A program made the translations under genes and the position numbers. From contig CM022669.1 in assembly GCA_012295275.1 (NCBI GenBank), positions 8,174,989 through 8,238,988 on the forward strand: a DNA stretch of 64,000 nucleotides. Direction: 5' to 3'. Positions 35,830 to 47,945 of the stretch are shown here, piece after piece (positions within the stretch are counted from its first letter, which is position 1; each line of letters opens with the position of its first letter). Under the pieces are notes generated by a model that had not been told where the DNA came from, did no database searches, and worked only from the letters and a program-made list of their open reading frames with translations. This stretch comes from Chrysomallon squamiferum (Eukaryota > Mollusca > Gastropoda > Neomphalida > Peltospiridae).

Positions 35830-36240
35830 CCACGATCTACTTTACCAACAGCAACCATTTAATTCCACGGTGACTGAAATTAAAAAAGTTTGGTTTCTAT
35901 GGCGACTAGTCAACAGACATACTCGACTTAGCAGCTAGCCTGTGCAATTATTTATTATTTGCTGCCATTAGGCTGTGTTTTGGACGGAGGAAGTATTAAC
36001 TAGGAGGCTGTGAATCAATAGGGTGGAGATTAATACAGAGAAAGAAGTCATTTTGGATTCTTGATTTCCTCGTTTGTCTACGCGGAATGATCAATATATA
36101 CATACAGCAAGGCCAGCAGACTGGCTGGCTGGCTATAATTAATGGTATATTTCTTCTGGTCCACGAGGTGCTGCGGTGCAGTTGTTTGTTTGAGAGAGAA
36201 TTGTTAAATAAAGATCAATCTCTGATGACAGGTGATTTTT
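35830..36240. promoter_or_regulatory. Candidate conserved noncoding block upstream of the promoter
   Basis: About 400 bases of high-complexity DNA with little simple repeat, lying 2 kb before the presumed first exon. It has an RFX X-box-like GTTTCTATGGCGAC (35893-35906), several TAAT homeodomain cores (including GCTATAATTAATGG), and a (CTGG)n triplet near 36121. The best-looking enhancer candidate near the gene, by composition only. Confidence 0.35.
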
Positions 36241-36556
36241 AGGTTTGCATGTGTATGGGAGTATATGTGTTCTTATGCATGTGTTTGTGTGTGCACACAT
36301 GTGATTTTGTATATGCTATCTAAAGGAATATAAAATAATATTCAGTACAAATTTAAACATGTTTCATACTTCAAGAGGGAGTGCATTAAACCAAAAAAAA
36401 AAAAAAATATATATATAAAAAAATAAAAATCGTCCTCTTGAACAGAAAATCTTTTTCTTTTAAATTTTAATTGACTGTCACTTTGTATTAATCAGCTTTA
36501 TCTTTTTGGCAACCATCTTGACTCTGGAATTCTGGTTAATTCCACTGGGATGACAA
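36241..36556. other. Gene-free AT-rich sequence
   Basis: TG-rich patch near 36250-36300 and an A-run with TA units near 36391-36430. Confidence 0.4.
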
Positions 36557-36612
36557 ATGATTAATCCTCTACAAGGGATTGATCCCGTGACCTTTTGGAC
36601 ATGCTGCCATTT
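36557..36612 (-). repeat. tRNA-derived SINE-like B-box fragment
   Basis: The minus strand reads CATGTCCAAAAGGTCACGGG then GGGATCAATCCC, resembling an anticodon arm followed by a T-arm/B box. The A box is not clear. Confidence 0.3.
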
Positions 36613-36639
36613 AATTAGTCACATCTCTGAAATCAAAAG

Positions 36640-36735
36640 AAGAAGAAGAAAAAAAAAAAGAAACAAGAGAAAAAGAAAAAAAAAAAAAAAAAAAAAAAAA
36701 AAAACAACAAAAAATACAAAAGGAAGAAAATTAAG
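36640..36735 (+). repeat. Purine-rich tract with A29
   Basis: GAAGAA units, then A-rich sequence including A29 at 36676-36704. Confidence 0.9.
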
Positions 36736-37115
36736 AACCAAAAATGTGGACACCCAGGAATTAACTTGCTTTTCATTGTGTGGACAGCAAAATCCATTCC
36801 ATGCATATTTCAGCATTTTTTAGAAGACAGAGGGAAATTCTTTGCAATCACTGGCATTGTCTAGCATTAAACTGTCTGATGAAATGTTGGAAGAAAAAAA
36901 ATCAATACTTTTTTTTTTAATTTTATTTTTTGGTTCATATCAAGTCACATCTCTCAACAATTGTTTTGGACAGTTTTTTTCATTTTAAATGGTTATTGTA
37001 ATGTTAAAGCATTTTTTTTTTTTTTTTTTTTTTTTGACTGGTTAAGACACATCCTTTTCATTTTGGTCTGTGCAGCTGTGTGTGCATGCCTGTTCTATGA
37101 ATAACATGAAATCAC

Positions 37116-37147
<32 letters not shown>

Positions 37148-37899
37148 AAATAATACAAATTTCAAATGGTAGCATTCATAAAATGCCACAGATTTATTAC
37201 ATTACAAAAATACTTTATTCTTAATAAAGGCTGATCCCCAGCAATAAATAAAATAATTGCTTGGCTGTACACAAAACATCATTGCATGCACGGTACAGAA
37301 ATAAAGAAAACAATGACACTCTGCTGAAATAGGTGACAGTTTTATATTTATTATCACCACAGTACATATCAACATTTAAAAACACACACACACACACACA
37401 CACTTTGAAGTAAGACCAGTTGTTACTGGTTACGAGTTGGGCTTGTGTAACGAAAAGCTCAGACTGAAGCATGATGAAAAATTTTGTTTCACTTCACACT
37501 CCATTTGCTTGAAATGAAAAGTGACGTCTGTCTTTTAAATGTTTAATAGGGTGATAACCAATTGTGTTCCCGGGAGAGGCAGGTCTGTCGCGTGTCAGAA
37601 GTCATGAAATAAATATTAAAATAAGTAATTTGCACATTATTTTTAACCACAGTGTTTAATCTGTAAAATGAAATCCTCGAAATAACAAGAAAAAAAAAAA
37701 AAAAAAAAAATAAAATACTCGATCGTAATTTTTTTTTTTATACCTTTCTTTTTAAATTCATTTTTCTTTTTGTTTCTAAATGTTCGTGACTTTAAAACGT
37801 AAATTTTAATGCTCTATGCCTAAACTGTGAATAATTAGGAAAAATACCCTTCCGACTTGTTTGAGGCAATTTAAATCGGAATTTAATCAGGACTAAAAA
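36736..37899. other. Gene-free AT-rich sequence
   Basis: T24 at 37012-37035, an AT-palindromic TA run at 37117-37148, (AC)11 at 37382-37403 and an A-run at about 37689-37710. No exon accepted. Confidence 0.45.
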
Positions 37900-38260
37900 A
37901 GAATGGAAGAACCACAAAACTGGAAAGCAAATCGCTTTGTGGCTGTCGGATTATAATGTCATCGCGGGAGAATAACCCGTCATTATGCTTTTTCACACTC
38001 AGATGCTTGCAATTAACTCACACACGAGGCCGAGGCGGTGTTAGGGAGGGAGTGAAGGAGGGAAGCCTCTGGACTCAGCTGTGCTGCAATTATCCCAGTT
38101 TAGAAGAAGACTGATGTTCGCAACGTCTTCCTATTGTTTGCCGCTGCTGCATGGCCGTATTCTGCTGCCGCTATTATCGACTGGCTCTCTCTCTCTCTCT
38201 CTCACACTCTGAAGCGGCCACCAGTCAGCCAGTCAGTCAGTAGTAGGCTGCTGCATTCAC
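37900..38260 (+). promoter_or_regulatory. Putative promoter region
   Basis: GC and CpG content rise sharply here against the AT-rich background (words such as GAGGCCGAGGCGG and GAAGCGGCC). The block contains a (CT)9 run at about 38186-38203 and repeated CAGTCAGTCAGT near 38227-38240, where an initiator-like TCAGTC could mark the start site. There is no clear TATA box. It precedes a donor-bounded leader exon on the plus strand. Promoter identity and start site are inferred. Confidence 0.4.
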
Positions 38261-38625
38261 CAGACGAGAGAGAACGGTTTAGCGTGTGCTGTGTGTTTAT
38301 TCTGCTCTCGTAGAAACAGACGGACAGTTTTGTTCTCTATTTTTTCTTTTATATATATTTTTTTCATCACACGATGCTCATTGAGACTGTGGATTGTTGA
38401 TGTTTTTGGTGGGCACGGATGAAACCGCCTGGACCTTGGGTGGATTCTGACTGACACATGCTGATCTTCTGTGATAGATTCACGTTCGGAAGCGATTGCT
38501 ATAATATTATCTACAAGCTTTTGCTTCATCTCTCTCTCCCTCTGTTTCTGGATCTATTTATACGATGGGAGCTTAAAGCCAAGGTTTGTTTTGGTTTTTT
38601 TAAATAGAGCGTATTTTTAGTGAAG
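38200..38625 (+). other. Putative noncoding first exon (5' UTR), uORF-rich
   Basis: The start is approximate. Two donors are possible: AAG|GTTTGT after 38583 and the stronger AAG|GTAATA after 38625. The segment holds three successive short upstream ORFs: 38374-38400, 38419-38454, and one starting at 38458 that is open for 49 codons to a TAG at 38605-38607. The last would encode a peptide with a hydrophobic segment (IIYKLLLHLSLPLFLDLF). The minus strand is also open for 90 codons, which I regard as a shadow. Linkage to the coding exon 25 kb downstream is inferred from strand and splice signals only. Confidence 0.35.
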
Positions 38626-39297
38626 GTAATAGTGGTATTATATAGACGTGTGCATTAACTTGATTATGTGATGGTGATATGGTATTATATACGGACAGTA
38701 TTTATTAATGTTTTAGAAAAAGAACATATAGTATTATAGTTTATAAAATGATTATATTGATATGTATGTTTATATTAGATGTTCACGGTTCAGTTACTAC
38801 ACCACTGAATCAGTACAGAATCGTACTGTTTTAAAACCATTTAGCTTAAATTTGATTGTGTGGATTATAATCTCAGATACTTAACTATAATAGTTAATAT
38901 TACTGTTTCATACGAAACTATAATATATTTTAATAATGATATTACAGAGATCATTCACAGTTTGTATCATATAGTTCCATGTGTAATTTAATGAAAAAAA
39001 CCAGATGCAGATGATTAAGTTGTTAGCTTTAGTTTAAGAGTGGAGGGAGCTAGGATCAAACCCAGACTCCATCTCCTACTCAGGCTTGCTTTAAAGATTT
39101 AAAACAAACCACACCTCAGTTTATAACCAAACCTCTTAACATACGAACAATCAATTTGCTTCAGCCAAACAAACCAGGAGTCTACTCTGTGTGTCCATGA
39201 CAAACATGCTTGAATCTGGGTGGTCAATGAAAGCACATTTCAAATAGTTAATTGGCTGATGAAAAGTTGACTGGTTCTGTATTAAATGTCAGTTTGT
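38626..39297. other. Presumed first intron, start
   Basis: AT-rich sequence. At 39010-39110 the minus strand has a weak B-box-like GGGTTTGATCCTAGC, possibly another SINE relic. Confidence 0.3.
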
Positions 39298-39372
39298 CGA
39301 GACATTTAGGCAAACTGTTAGTGATTACCAGTCAATTAGCACTGCCACACAAACTGCACTGGTATTGTGTGT
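39298..39372 (+). repeat. Dispersed repeat, AAACTGTTAGTNATTACCAGTC family, copy 1
   Basis: It aligns with 42244-42316 in the same orientation over about 75 bases (shared GATTACCAGTC-like word and CTGCACTGG), with a small gap. A shorter similar piece lies at 7298-7325. No TIRs or Pol III boxes seen. Confidence 0.6.
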
Positions 39373-41749
39373 GTAGTAGACTGGTGGGTGACTGTTCAAA
39401 CACGCTTGATGTGGACAGAAAGTCTGATTTCACAAGACGTTAACAAGCACCTCAGCACAGTTAATATATTTGTATGTTTATTAGACATCAAAATATTTTC
39501 ATTTCAAAAATTTACCTTCCTATATTTCCTTAATTTAAATATTTACTTATTGTATAAAGTAATTATGTATGTAAAATAGGTATCAATATAAGCAGAAAAC
39601 TGTTTAATCAAAACAAAAAATTATAAAAGATATAAAATTACCAAAAAATAAATTAAAATGTCCTGGTTTGTCAGTAGATGGCAATTTATGAATTTTTTTT
39701 TTTTTTTTTTTTAATTAAAGACATGAACATAACCTAATAAAATTACTTCCCTATAAACCTATTTAATTTCTTTTATGATTTTGTTACAAGTGAAAACTTT
39801 TTATTTTCAATGATTTTTTTTTTTATCTTCACAATTAAGTTAGAATTTAATGTATTTATGTAAGCATTTTCACAATGGGAAATATAAATAAGAGAAATGG
39901 ATGTTGTAGTGTGAATCATCTGTTGTGGAACTAAAGAAATATTTCCATTGCTTGTTTCGCACTGAACTAATCAGTGAATGAAAAATATAAGCAAAAAGGA
40001 ATGTTGTTGATTGTTATATTAGTGTTGATTTAAGTATTTTCTTTTCGTGGTTGTTTCTGTATTAGTTGAAGTGTTTGTTATGACAGCTGAAGTAATGCTC
40101 ATTGTGGAAAGTTTCCCCTTGTTGTTATTTTTATTTATATAATTAGAGGATTGTGTACAGTAGTTGGAATGTTGCTACAGGTTAGCTATTCTGAAAGCAG
40201 TGATTAGGAGCTGGTTTAACACTGGATGTGTTGTTTATGTTTTGTATTACTCATTCATCTTTGTTTTGTTATAGCTTTTATTTAATTTGTATAAAGGAAA
40301 GTTAGACTTCTTTTCTTTTTTTTTTTTTCTTGAAAGCTATTTAAAAATGATTAAAATGGCAACAGCAGTCTTCTTAATATGGGATTAATGAAATTTCAAT
40401 GGAGGACATTTGACAGAGTGTAACTGTACATTATTTGATAGATTATGAAGAAAAAAACAGAAAAAAACCATGTTATACATTTTGTAAAACATTGTTAATT
40501 ATACTTTTAACCTTGTAGAACTTTGTTTTGCCTTAAAACAATACATTGTTATCCTATTTTGATATGACCTCACAAAACATTTTTTATTTACTTCTTGCCT
40601 TGTAGACTTTTGTTGTAGAATACTGTTTTATTTTGATCTTGGCATTCAGACTATAACATTCTGACTCACAGCTGCGATGTAAAACATCTAAATTTAAACA
40701 ATGTGATAGAAAGTATTTTGTGACACAGAAATCCATGCACATGAATATTCATTGCTGAGAGTCTAGACTTGATGCTGGTAAGGATCTGTTGAGAGCCTGG
40801 ATATCACAGCAGTACCTCTCAGTTGTATCTGATATACTGTCAAAATAAGTACCAGTGTCAATATAAGTACCACTGTTATAGTAACATCACTGGAATATAT
40901 TAATAACAAAATAGAATTCAACACAAATTGGTAAATGAATATTTATATATCACCATCAAAGAAACATCATTGTTTGACTGATATATATTATTAAGAGTTT
41001 TAAATTCAAAGAAAGAAATAATATAATATGAATGAGAACTATTGCAGATTTGATCAGATGTTTTGTTTTTGGCAGTAACCATTTTAAAATATATAGTCTT
41101 AATAAATAGAAAGACAAACTAAATTTAAAAAAAAAAAAAAAAAAAATAAAAAAAAAAAAAAATCAAGAAAAGATAAAAGAATTGTTTTGTTTAAAATATC
41201 TTAATAATTTCAGATATAAAAGTATTATTGTTTCATTTCATTCTACTGAAATTTACAGACAAAATTTGTTATATCAACATTTTGAATTTGGTCAGATACT
41301 TTGCATAAATCTATCTTTTATTTTAGAACATTAGATATACTTTTATTTTAATGCATCAAATATGAAAAATATTTTATATGGTCACTTTCAATATTGAACT
41401 ATTTTTTTTTTAATCTGAGCATGAAATATGTTAAAATATTTAGATTTATTCAGTATGAGAGCTCATGAACTAAATATTGAAGTTTATTTTTCTTGCCATG
41501 ATATGCACCAATCAAATATTAGCTTATTGACCTTTTCTTTCTTTTCTCATTTCTTTATGCAATATTTGTTTGATTTACCTCTTCAGGTATATATAACTGA
41601 TGTTTACCTGGTACTCAATATTCAGGTGTGTGCAAATACAAAATGTGTAAATTTTCTCTCTGTGTGTATTCAGACTCTGTGCATTGTTCTAAATCCTTAC
41701 ACCTATTCACAGCATCAGGTTAGATAGAGGTAGAAAATGTGGGCTACAG
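39373..41749. other. Gene-free intron-like sequence
   Basis: T-run at 39688-39712 and an A-rich tract at 41127-41162. The 99-codon plus frame at 41428-41727 has no recognisable domain and normal AT-rich composition. I see no exon pair. Confidence 0.45.
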
Positions 41750-41985
41750 TTGTGAAATAACTTTGATATTCAGTAGCTGTGAAATAATTTTGAACGATAT
41801 TCTGCAAAATTCGAAATAACGGTATTCTCATGTATAAAATAACTTCAAATAATACTGTGTAGCTGTGAAATAACTTGATGGATCTTATGGCATGAAAATA
41901 TGTTTTTATTTACTAAAGTAAAATAATGCTTGGTATTCTTCTACAGTTGTTAAATAAGCTTGTTATTCTACATGTGTAATACTGT
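41750..41985 (+). repeat. Decayed tandem repeat, TGTGAAATAACTTTGATATTC unit
   Basis: Words like GCTGTGAAATAA and TGGTATTCT recur about every 30-45 bases, at least five times, with drift. Confidence 0.5.
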
Positions 41986-42159
41986 TCATAACTATGGTCT
42001 GATAACTCTGAATCCAAATAACAGTAAATATTCATTGTGTTAAAAAATAAAAATTGACACTTGTTTGAACAAATTATAGTGAAATAATAGAAAAAAAATC
42101 TTATTGAAAATGTTTGGCAGTTCAATGAAGGAAAAACACTCATTGTTTCTGACACAGTC

Positions 42160-42215
42160 TGACCTGACCGGTCCAGATTTAAATGCTTTAACCCTGTTAC
42201 GAATTAGCAGGTCTG
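42160..42215 (-). repeat. tRNA-derived SINE-like A-box fragment
   Basis: The minus strand reads CAGGGTTAAAGCATTTAAAT, similar to the A boxes at 34549 and 35650. B box unclear. Confidence 0.25.
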
Positions 42216-42243
42216 TAGCCTCTGTGTGTATGTTGACAATTTC

Positions 42244-42316
42244 ACGACATGACATTTAGATAAACTGTTAGTCATTACCAGTCTATTATCACAGACTGCA
42301 CTGGCACTGTGTGTTA
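42244..42316 (+). repeat. Dispersed repeat, copy 2 of the 39298 family
   Basis: It shares GACATTTAG, AAACTGTTAGT, ATTACCAGTC and ACTGCACTGG in the same order as 39298-39372, roughly 85% identical by eye. Confidence 0.6.
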
Positions 42317-42425
42317 TATGTATGTGTGTGTAGTGTGTGCTGTGTGTATGTATGTGTTGTGTGTATGTATGTGTTTTGTATGTGTTGTATGTGTACATGT
42401 ATGTGGGTATTGTGTGTGTATGTAG
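42311..42425 (+). repeat. TG/TATG-rich microsatellite
   Basis: TGTGTG, TATGTATG and GTGTTGTG blocks. Open frames across it on both strands are artefacts. Confidence 0.85.
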
Positions 42426-42960
42426 AAGGAAATGAACAAAGCCAGACAGATACTGAATTATTTTCATTTACTTCATTAATTTCATTTGCTTTCATTTCAT
42501 TGCTAGATTACTTATTAAGAATTCACTGACTCTTTTGTTATTTTATTTTATTATTCAAAATTGATATATACATATTCAAACTCAGACACACACACACACA
42601 CACACACAAATGCACATATTCATACTGATAACTGTTGAAAGGTATATTATCAGAAACACGAGAGAAAAATTTACAGATTTTTAAATATGTTGCTTTATTT
42701 TTAATTTTCAAAACATTTTTTTTTTTTTTTTTTTAATTAGATAAAAATTAAAATAATAATAATAAAAAAAAAACAATTTAAAAAGCTGCTATCTGTAAAA
42801 ATCACAGAGGACTATAAGAGACATAAAAAAAGAAAAGAAAAAATTGTTTTCACACTATTATAATTATATCAGAGTTTTATCTTCACCACATCAGATGAAG
42901 CAGAAAGAGATGTTTATAAAGTAATCACCTGAATGGGACACCAAATGACCTGGAAAAAAA

Positions 42961-43008
42961 GATTTACCTTGAACATTTTAGTCACATTTGACTGATCAGC
43001 CTGAATTC
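42961..43008 (+). repeat. Dispersed repeat fragment, TGATCAGCC family, copy 2
   Basis: Partner of 10289-10345: GATTTACC, about 25 bases, then TTGACTGATCAGCCTGAA. Confidence 0.45.
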
Positions 43009-43659
43009 CAAGATTTTTTATTTAAAAAAATAAAAAAATAAAAAAATAAAAAATCCACATAACTGTAAAATGATATAACATTATATATTTTACATTAATG
43101 GGTTGCCCACTGTGATAATTATATGCGACCAGTTTCAATGAATGATACCTAAAGTAACATATAGAAACTGTCACTATAGGCTTTAGCAATAGCAGAAACC
43201 TTTTTTAAACTTTTATAACCAGCTTTACAAATGCTTATTTTATTCTGTTGTTTGCTAAGTTACAATAATGCTGTGTGTATATATGCTAATATATTATTCA
43301 TTGCATGAAATATGTTGAAAGTGTTTGAAAGAACTATTCTAAATATAAAGGCATATATTGCAATTTGTCAAATTTAAATTAATATAATTCAATTTGGATT
43401 ATTATATATAACAAGCAGAATTTTATTGTTAATGCATAACATCTAAAAATTTATTTTGAAAACTATGTCTGTTTTCCTTTTCTTATAAGCAAATCCCATA
43501 TCATTTTGTTTATTAGGATTTTTTTTGTTTTGATTTGTAGATGTCTTTAGTTATTTTTTTTCTACCCCCCCTCCAAAGATGAAGGTTTTATGTTTTATAT
43601 TAAGTGCTCAATAAGGCACTGTCTTAGTGAACTAAAATATATATATCAGATGTGTAGTC
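43009..43659. other. Gene-free AT-rich sequence
   Basis: A-rich ATAAAAAA units at 43021-43053 and unstructured AT-rich DNA after that. Confidence 0.45.
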
Positions 43660-43860
43660 ATTACTTCCATTAATACAGCTGATATCATCACCCGTTCACA
43701 TATCAACATATCTTCATTCTGCTTGTCACTACCACTGTTTTAATCACACAAATGAGCTCTGTCACATTACATAACAATAAATTAAAGCAGTGTAATTGGC
43801 TGCTGCTGCCAGGTTTTGTTTATTTCTTTAATGGAGAGTGTAAGGACAAGAGATAATGAA
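43660..43860. promoter_or_regulatory. Candidate conserved noncoding block
   Basis: Higher complexity than its neighbours. GTGTAATTGGCTGCTGCTGC (homeodomain TAATTG core) is followed closely by TGTTTATTT (forkhead-type word). No open frame. Function inferred. Confidence 0.25.
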
Positions 43861-46282
43861 TAAATGAATAAGAGAGGAATAAACACATGAATAGATGTGG
43901 AGATTTCTGATTTTTCTCATTTCCTAGTCATCAAGTATTGATCTCCGGGTTACTCTGTGGTTATTCTGCTGTCTGTGTAAACCTGCATCCTGCTGCTTGT
44001 TCCATCAATTTTCCCGAAGATCTGCTCAAAACAAACCAGACTGTTAGCTTTAAAAAACTGCTGGATAACTTTTTTTTTTTTTTCAGTGATTGCTTTGGCC
44101 TGTTTTTCCATTCTAACTGTAGCTCATGATTTGTTTTTCATAGGTTATTTGTGTATGGGAAGGATGCATATTAAATGTAGCTTGCTGTTAATAAAATAAA
44201 TAAAAAAAACTAGTTGCCTGTTATACAGCTATAGTGAGCTTTTTCTCATTATGAAGGGTATAGTATTTTAACTACAATGTTTGTTTTTTTAACTTTCCTT
44301 AAAACTAGTGGCTAGATGCTCCTACCCAGAGGTAACTGATACATAAGTAAGACTGTTAAACCTTACAGTTGTAACAAATTCTCTAACATACTAACATCAT
44401 GTAATTCATAACACCATAATATTTATATAATTAACTTATTGTAAACCAATCCAGATGTAGCTGCAGGCAGAATGGATCCCATGTCCTATCACATATCAGG
44501 TCTACCACAGAGCTGAACTGTATTGAATGTCCACCATGTAAAAGATTATATCCTGTGGAAACCTCCAGTGCAGTATTTTCAAGCATGATTTGATGGGTTT
44601 CCTCTGTGTTTCTTTGTTCAATACCTGACAAATGTCTACTTCATTTGAAACAGAAACGTTAGGGATGGTTTTCTTTCTTTCACTGTTTCTGTATTACAAA
44701 TGTGAACTGATGAGTGGTTAAGTCACTAATGTGCCATTATTTATGTTTTCTGTGGTGGGTAGGATGTTTAAGAAAGTAAAAAAGAAAACAAGCTGGGACA
44801 ATGCGTGAAGAGAAAAAAAAAAAAAAAAAACAACCCTATGATTACACTTACAGTTTATTTTCTTCTTTCATTTCCATTAAACACTAACACTTGGAACGAA
44901 CTTACTAATCACCTGAAAACTAAACCCCAAGCAGGAAACTATAATGCTCATTCCTCCCTTGAATTCCAGAAGTAATAGTATAATAACTGAACTCTCTCTT
45001 AGAATAAGGACAAATCATTGAAATAGAAATATTAAAGAGATTGTGGGTTTGAAATTTTCAGCATTTATAAACTGAAATGTCACGAGGGAAAATAAAAAAA
45101 AAACTTAAAAAATATATGACTGAACTGAGACACTAGGAATGAAAAAAAGAAAAACAATCTCTTTACATTCTCCTCTTTCTTTTCATTCATATTTTATTTT
45201 CTGCACATTGTGAATCTCAGGTAATGTGTATCGGTTGACAGTAATGATGACACATGTAATAAATACTGTATCAGTCTGAATGATGTATAAGTATTGTACT
45301 TTTTTTACACCATGTCTTTGTCATTGCTATATCTCTGTTCAAAATGCAGAATCATTTCTGCTTGTAAAAAATATTAACATACATGTATGAGAAGAAAAAA
45401 AAAATCATCTTTGATTTTATTATTATGAAAATTATTTTATTAAATATCTTTGAATGCAGTCCACCTAAAATAAATATACTGAATATGATTGATTGAAAAA
45501 TAATAATAAAAAGAAATCTTGGCTTATATTTGAGTGTGAAAGGAAATACAATTCTGGCTCTTATTGCTGTACAGATGAGTTTAATATAACAGAGAAAAAA
45601 ACCGAAAAAAAAAAACCCATTTTAAAAGAAGGTTTTTGGATATATATTAGTACAAAAATGTGTGAAAATTGTGTTATGAAAGTGATTTTGGCTCAAGGTC
45701 AAACTTCTGTGTGTCACAGTGACTAGGTCTGTCTGACTTCATGTAAGTAATTATTTTCTGTGGTGTTTGCTGTATGTGACACTAGACTGATGAGGCCAGC
45801 AGCTGAAACTGCAAATCTGTGAAAGATTAATAATGTGTTTTTAAAATAAACACCATAAATCAGGCACAATCAGTTTGAACAGTTTTTAAAAAAAATGTCA
45901 AATCAGTTTTCTGTCTGAAACCAAATAAAAGATAAATGGTAATTAATAATACATAATTACACTGGAGACATGCACAGATTATTTAATTTAAAAAAAAGTT
46001 CTCACTCATGCCTCACAATTAAAAAAAAAAAAAAAAAATCCAGTATTTATTTGGCCCCTGATTCATAACTGTAATATTCAACCTCATTCATATATTTCAC
46101 CTAATCCCATATATCCTGTTTGTACATATTTGTTTAGCAGCTAAAATCATTTAAGTCATTACTGCAAGTCTTACGTGCATAATATTGCATTACTAACAAT
46201 CTTACTGCAAGGATAAGACACATCTAATCTGCTCCAGGTATTGCTTTACTTGTAATTAGGTCTAAAGTGGTAAAGTTTGTGA
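43861..46282. other. Gene-free intron-like sequence
   Basis: A short T run at 44069-44083, A-runs at about 44813-44830 and 46020-46037. A GAGTGGTTAAGTCACTAAT word at 44716 resembles the unit of the 51.9-kb minisatellite and a SINE A box. No exon accepted. Confidence 0.4.
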
Positions 46283-46345
46283 AGAAGGAATTAGCGTTAG
46301 GAGATCAAACACCGACGCTGTGTTCTTATCAGCAGTGCATGATCA
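46283..46345 (-). repeat. Possible tRNA-derived SINE head
   Basis: The minus strand has an anticodon-arm-like stretch followed by GTCGGTGTTTGATCTCC, a fair B box. A box not clear. Confidence 0.25.
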
Positions 46346-46807
46346 ATCTAGAGTTTATATATATAGCTTGTTCACCTAATACCAACCAGCCACGTGTGAT
46401 GTACTGAAGTTAGTAGACATGTGGCATATTTCTTGTACCTTGGAGCAGAAGAACATTTTTTTATTTGTAAAAATGATATAATTCTTGTCCTAGAGAGGAA
46501 ACTTGCTGATGTGTACATGTTTATGATTCATAGTGGATCAAGATGTGGTTAAGCAGTAGCTGAATGTGATATTGATGGACTAAGTATGTGTATCACTGAC
46601 AGGTTGGACTGTTTTCATGGTTATAATCTGTGATGACTGGTATATTAAGTAATGTGGTATGTGCTGTTCTGTCTGTGGAAAAAAATACTGCTATGTTTAA
46701 AAATATCTCACTAATAGTGGTAAAATGGAGACTTTTAAAATTATCCCAAATGCCCAGTGGCTGATGATAGAATTTTTTAGGATATAGCTTAGTGATGTCA
46801 TTTAATA
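46346..46807. other. Gene-free sequence
   Basis: No element recognised. Confidence 0.4.
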
Positions 46808-47005
46808 AAGTTAATGTAATAATAATGTTAATAATAAAATCACCATCATCATCATTTTCATTGTAATAATAATAATAATAAATCATCATAATTTTGATTG
46901 GATTAATAATAATATAATGTAATAATAATAATTATAATAATAATAATAAAATCATTATCATCATCATCATCAGAATAATAATAATAGTAATAATAGTTCT
47001 AACAG
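46808..47005. repeat. AAT/ATC triplet microsatellite cluster
   Basis: AAT and ATC blocks repeated twice in the order AAT, CATCATCAT, AAT. Confidence 0.9.
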
Positions 47006-47165
47006 TAACAATAATTTCAAAATTTTAAAATGAAATTAATTATAATCAGATCAAATAATATTACACAAATTTTCATTTAAAATAAAAATAATGAGTTGAA
47101 TAGAAAAAAAAAACCCTAAGCCCATTAACATCAATCATTTTGGTACCAATAAACAACAGAAGACA

Positions 47166-47217
47166 AAAAAAAAAAAAAAAAAAAACCCACCAAAACTTCC
47201 TTTTTAAAAATTCAATA

Positions 47218-47246
<29 letters not shown>
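47166..47246. repeat. Poly-A / poly-T inverted pair
   Basis: An A run of about 20 (47166-47185) and T28 (47219-47246), 33 bases apart, able to form a hairpin. Confidence 0.9.
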
Positions 47247-47251
<5 letters not shown>

Positions 47252-47719
47252 CCCTCAAAATTCTATCACACTTCAGAGATGATTCTAAATTCGAGTTTTC
47301 CCATTATCCCCCACTGTCGGAGTTGATGGACAATGGCCTTTATTTCACAGTTGGGTTTGCATCTTTTATGTCAATAGCCTAAAAAAAAAATATCCTCAAG
47401 AACTCAGACATGCTTTTTCTTGGCAGAGTGATCGAAACGACCTCTCGATAATTGCTACAAAGCCTGTCTGATGAGAGAGCGGAGAGAAAATGAGAGTTGT
47501 TAAAAAAAAAAGTGATTTGTGTTCCAGGCTGGAGATGTTTCACTTTTTCTGCTGCTGCATATCTGAGGACTGAGGACGTTTCAGTTATTTTTTTTTCTCA
47601 GATTTTGCAGAAAAATTAAGTTATGAGACAGTTGTTTTTAAAGTTGTTATAAATTGTCTAACGTAACAAAATTACTTTCGGAAAAAAAAAAGAAAAAAAA
47701 CGCACACCATAATACAGAA
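47247..47719. other. Noncoding sequence, part more complex
   Basis: 47400-47590 is less AT-rich with words such as GATCGAAACGACCTCTCG and could be a short conserved block. No gene signal. Confidence 0.3.
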
Positions 47720-47945
47720 ACATTGTCTCACAAATTTCTCACAAACTGTATTTGTCACTGACATGCAACTTTGTGAGATAAACTAATCACTCACAAACTA
47801 CATCCAATCTCACAGACACACACTGTACTGCTCATAAACTGTATTGCTCATTATCTGCATCGTCTCGGAAACCATATCTTACAAAACTGCATCATTCACA
47901 GACTACATTACTTCAAACAAATTACACAGGCTGCAGATTACTCTG
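47720..47945. repeat. Decayed tandem repeat, CTCACAAACTGTATTGCTCA unit
   Basis: ACAAACTGTATT, CACAAACTACATC, ATAAACTGTATT, CAAAACTGCATC and CACAGACTACATT occur about every 20-45 bases. An old short-unit array. Confidence 0.55.

Noticed and set aside
38257-38529. 90-codon minus-strand frame over the first exon
   Set aside because: It is antisense to the better-supported leader exon and shows no domain; treated as a shadow.
41428-41727. 99-codon plus-strand frame
   Set aside because: AT-rich composition, no domain and no flanking exon signals.
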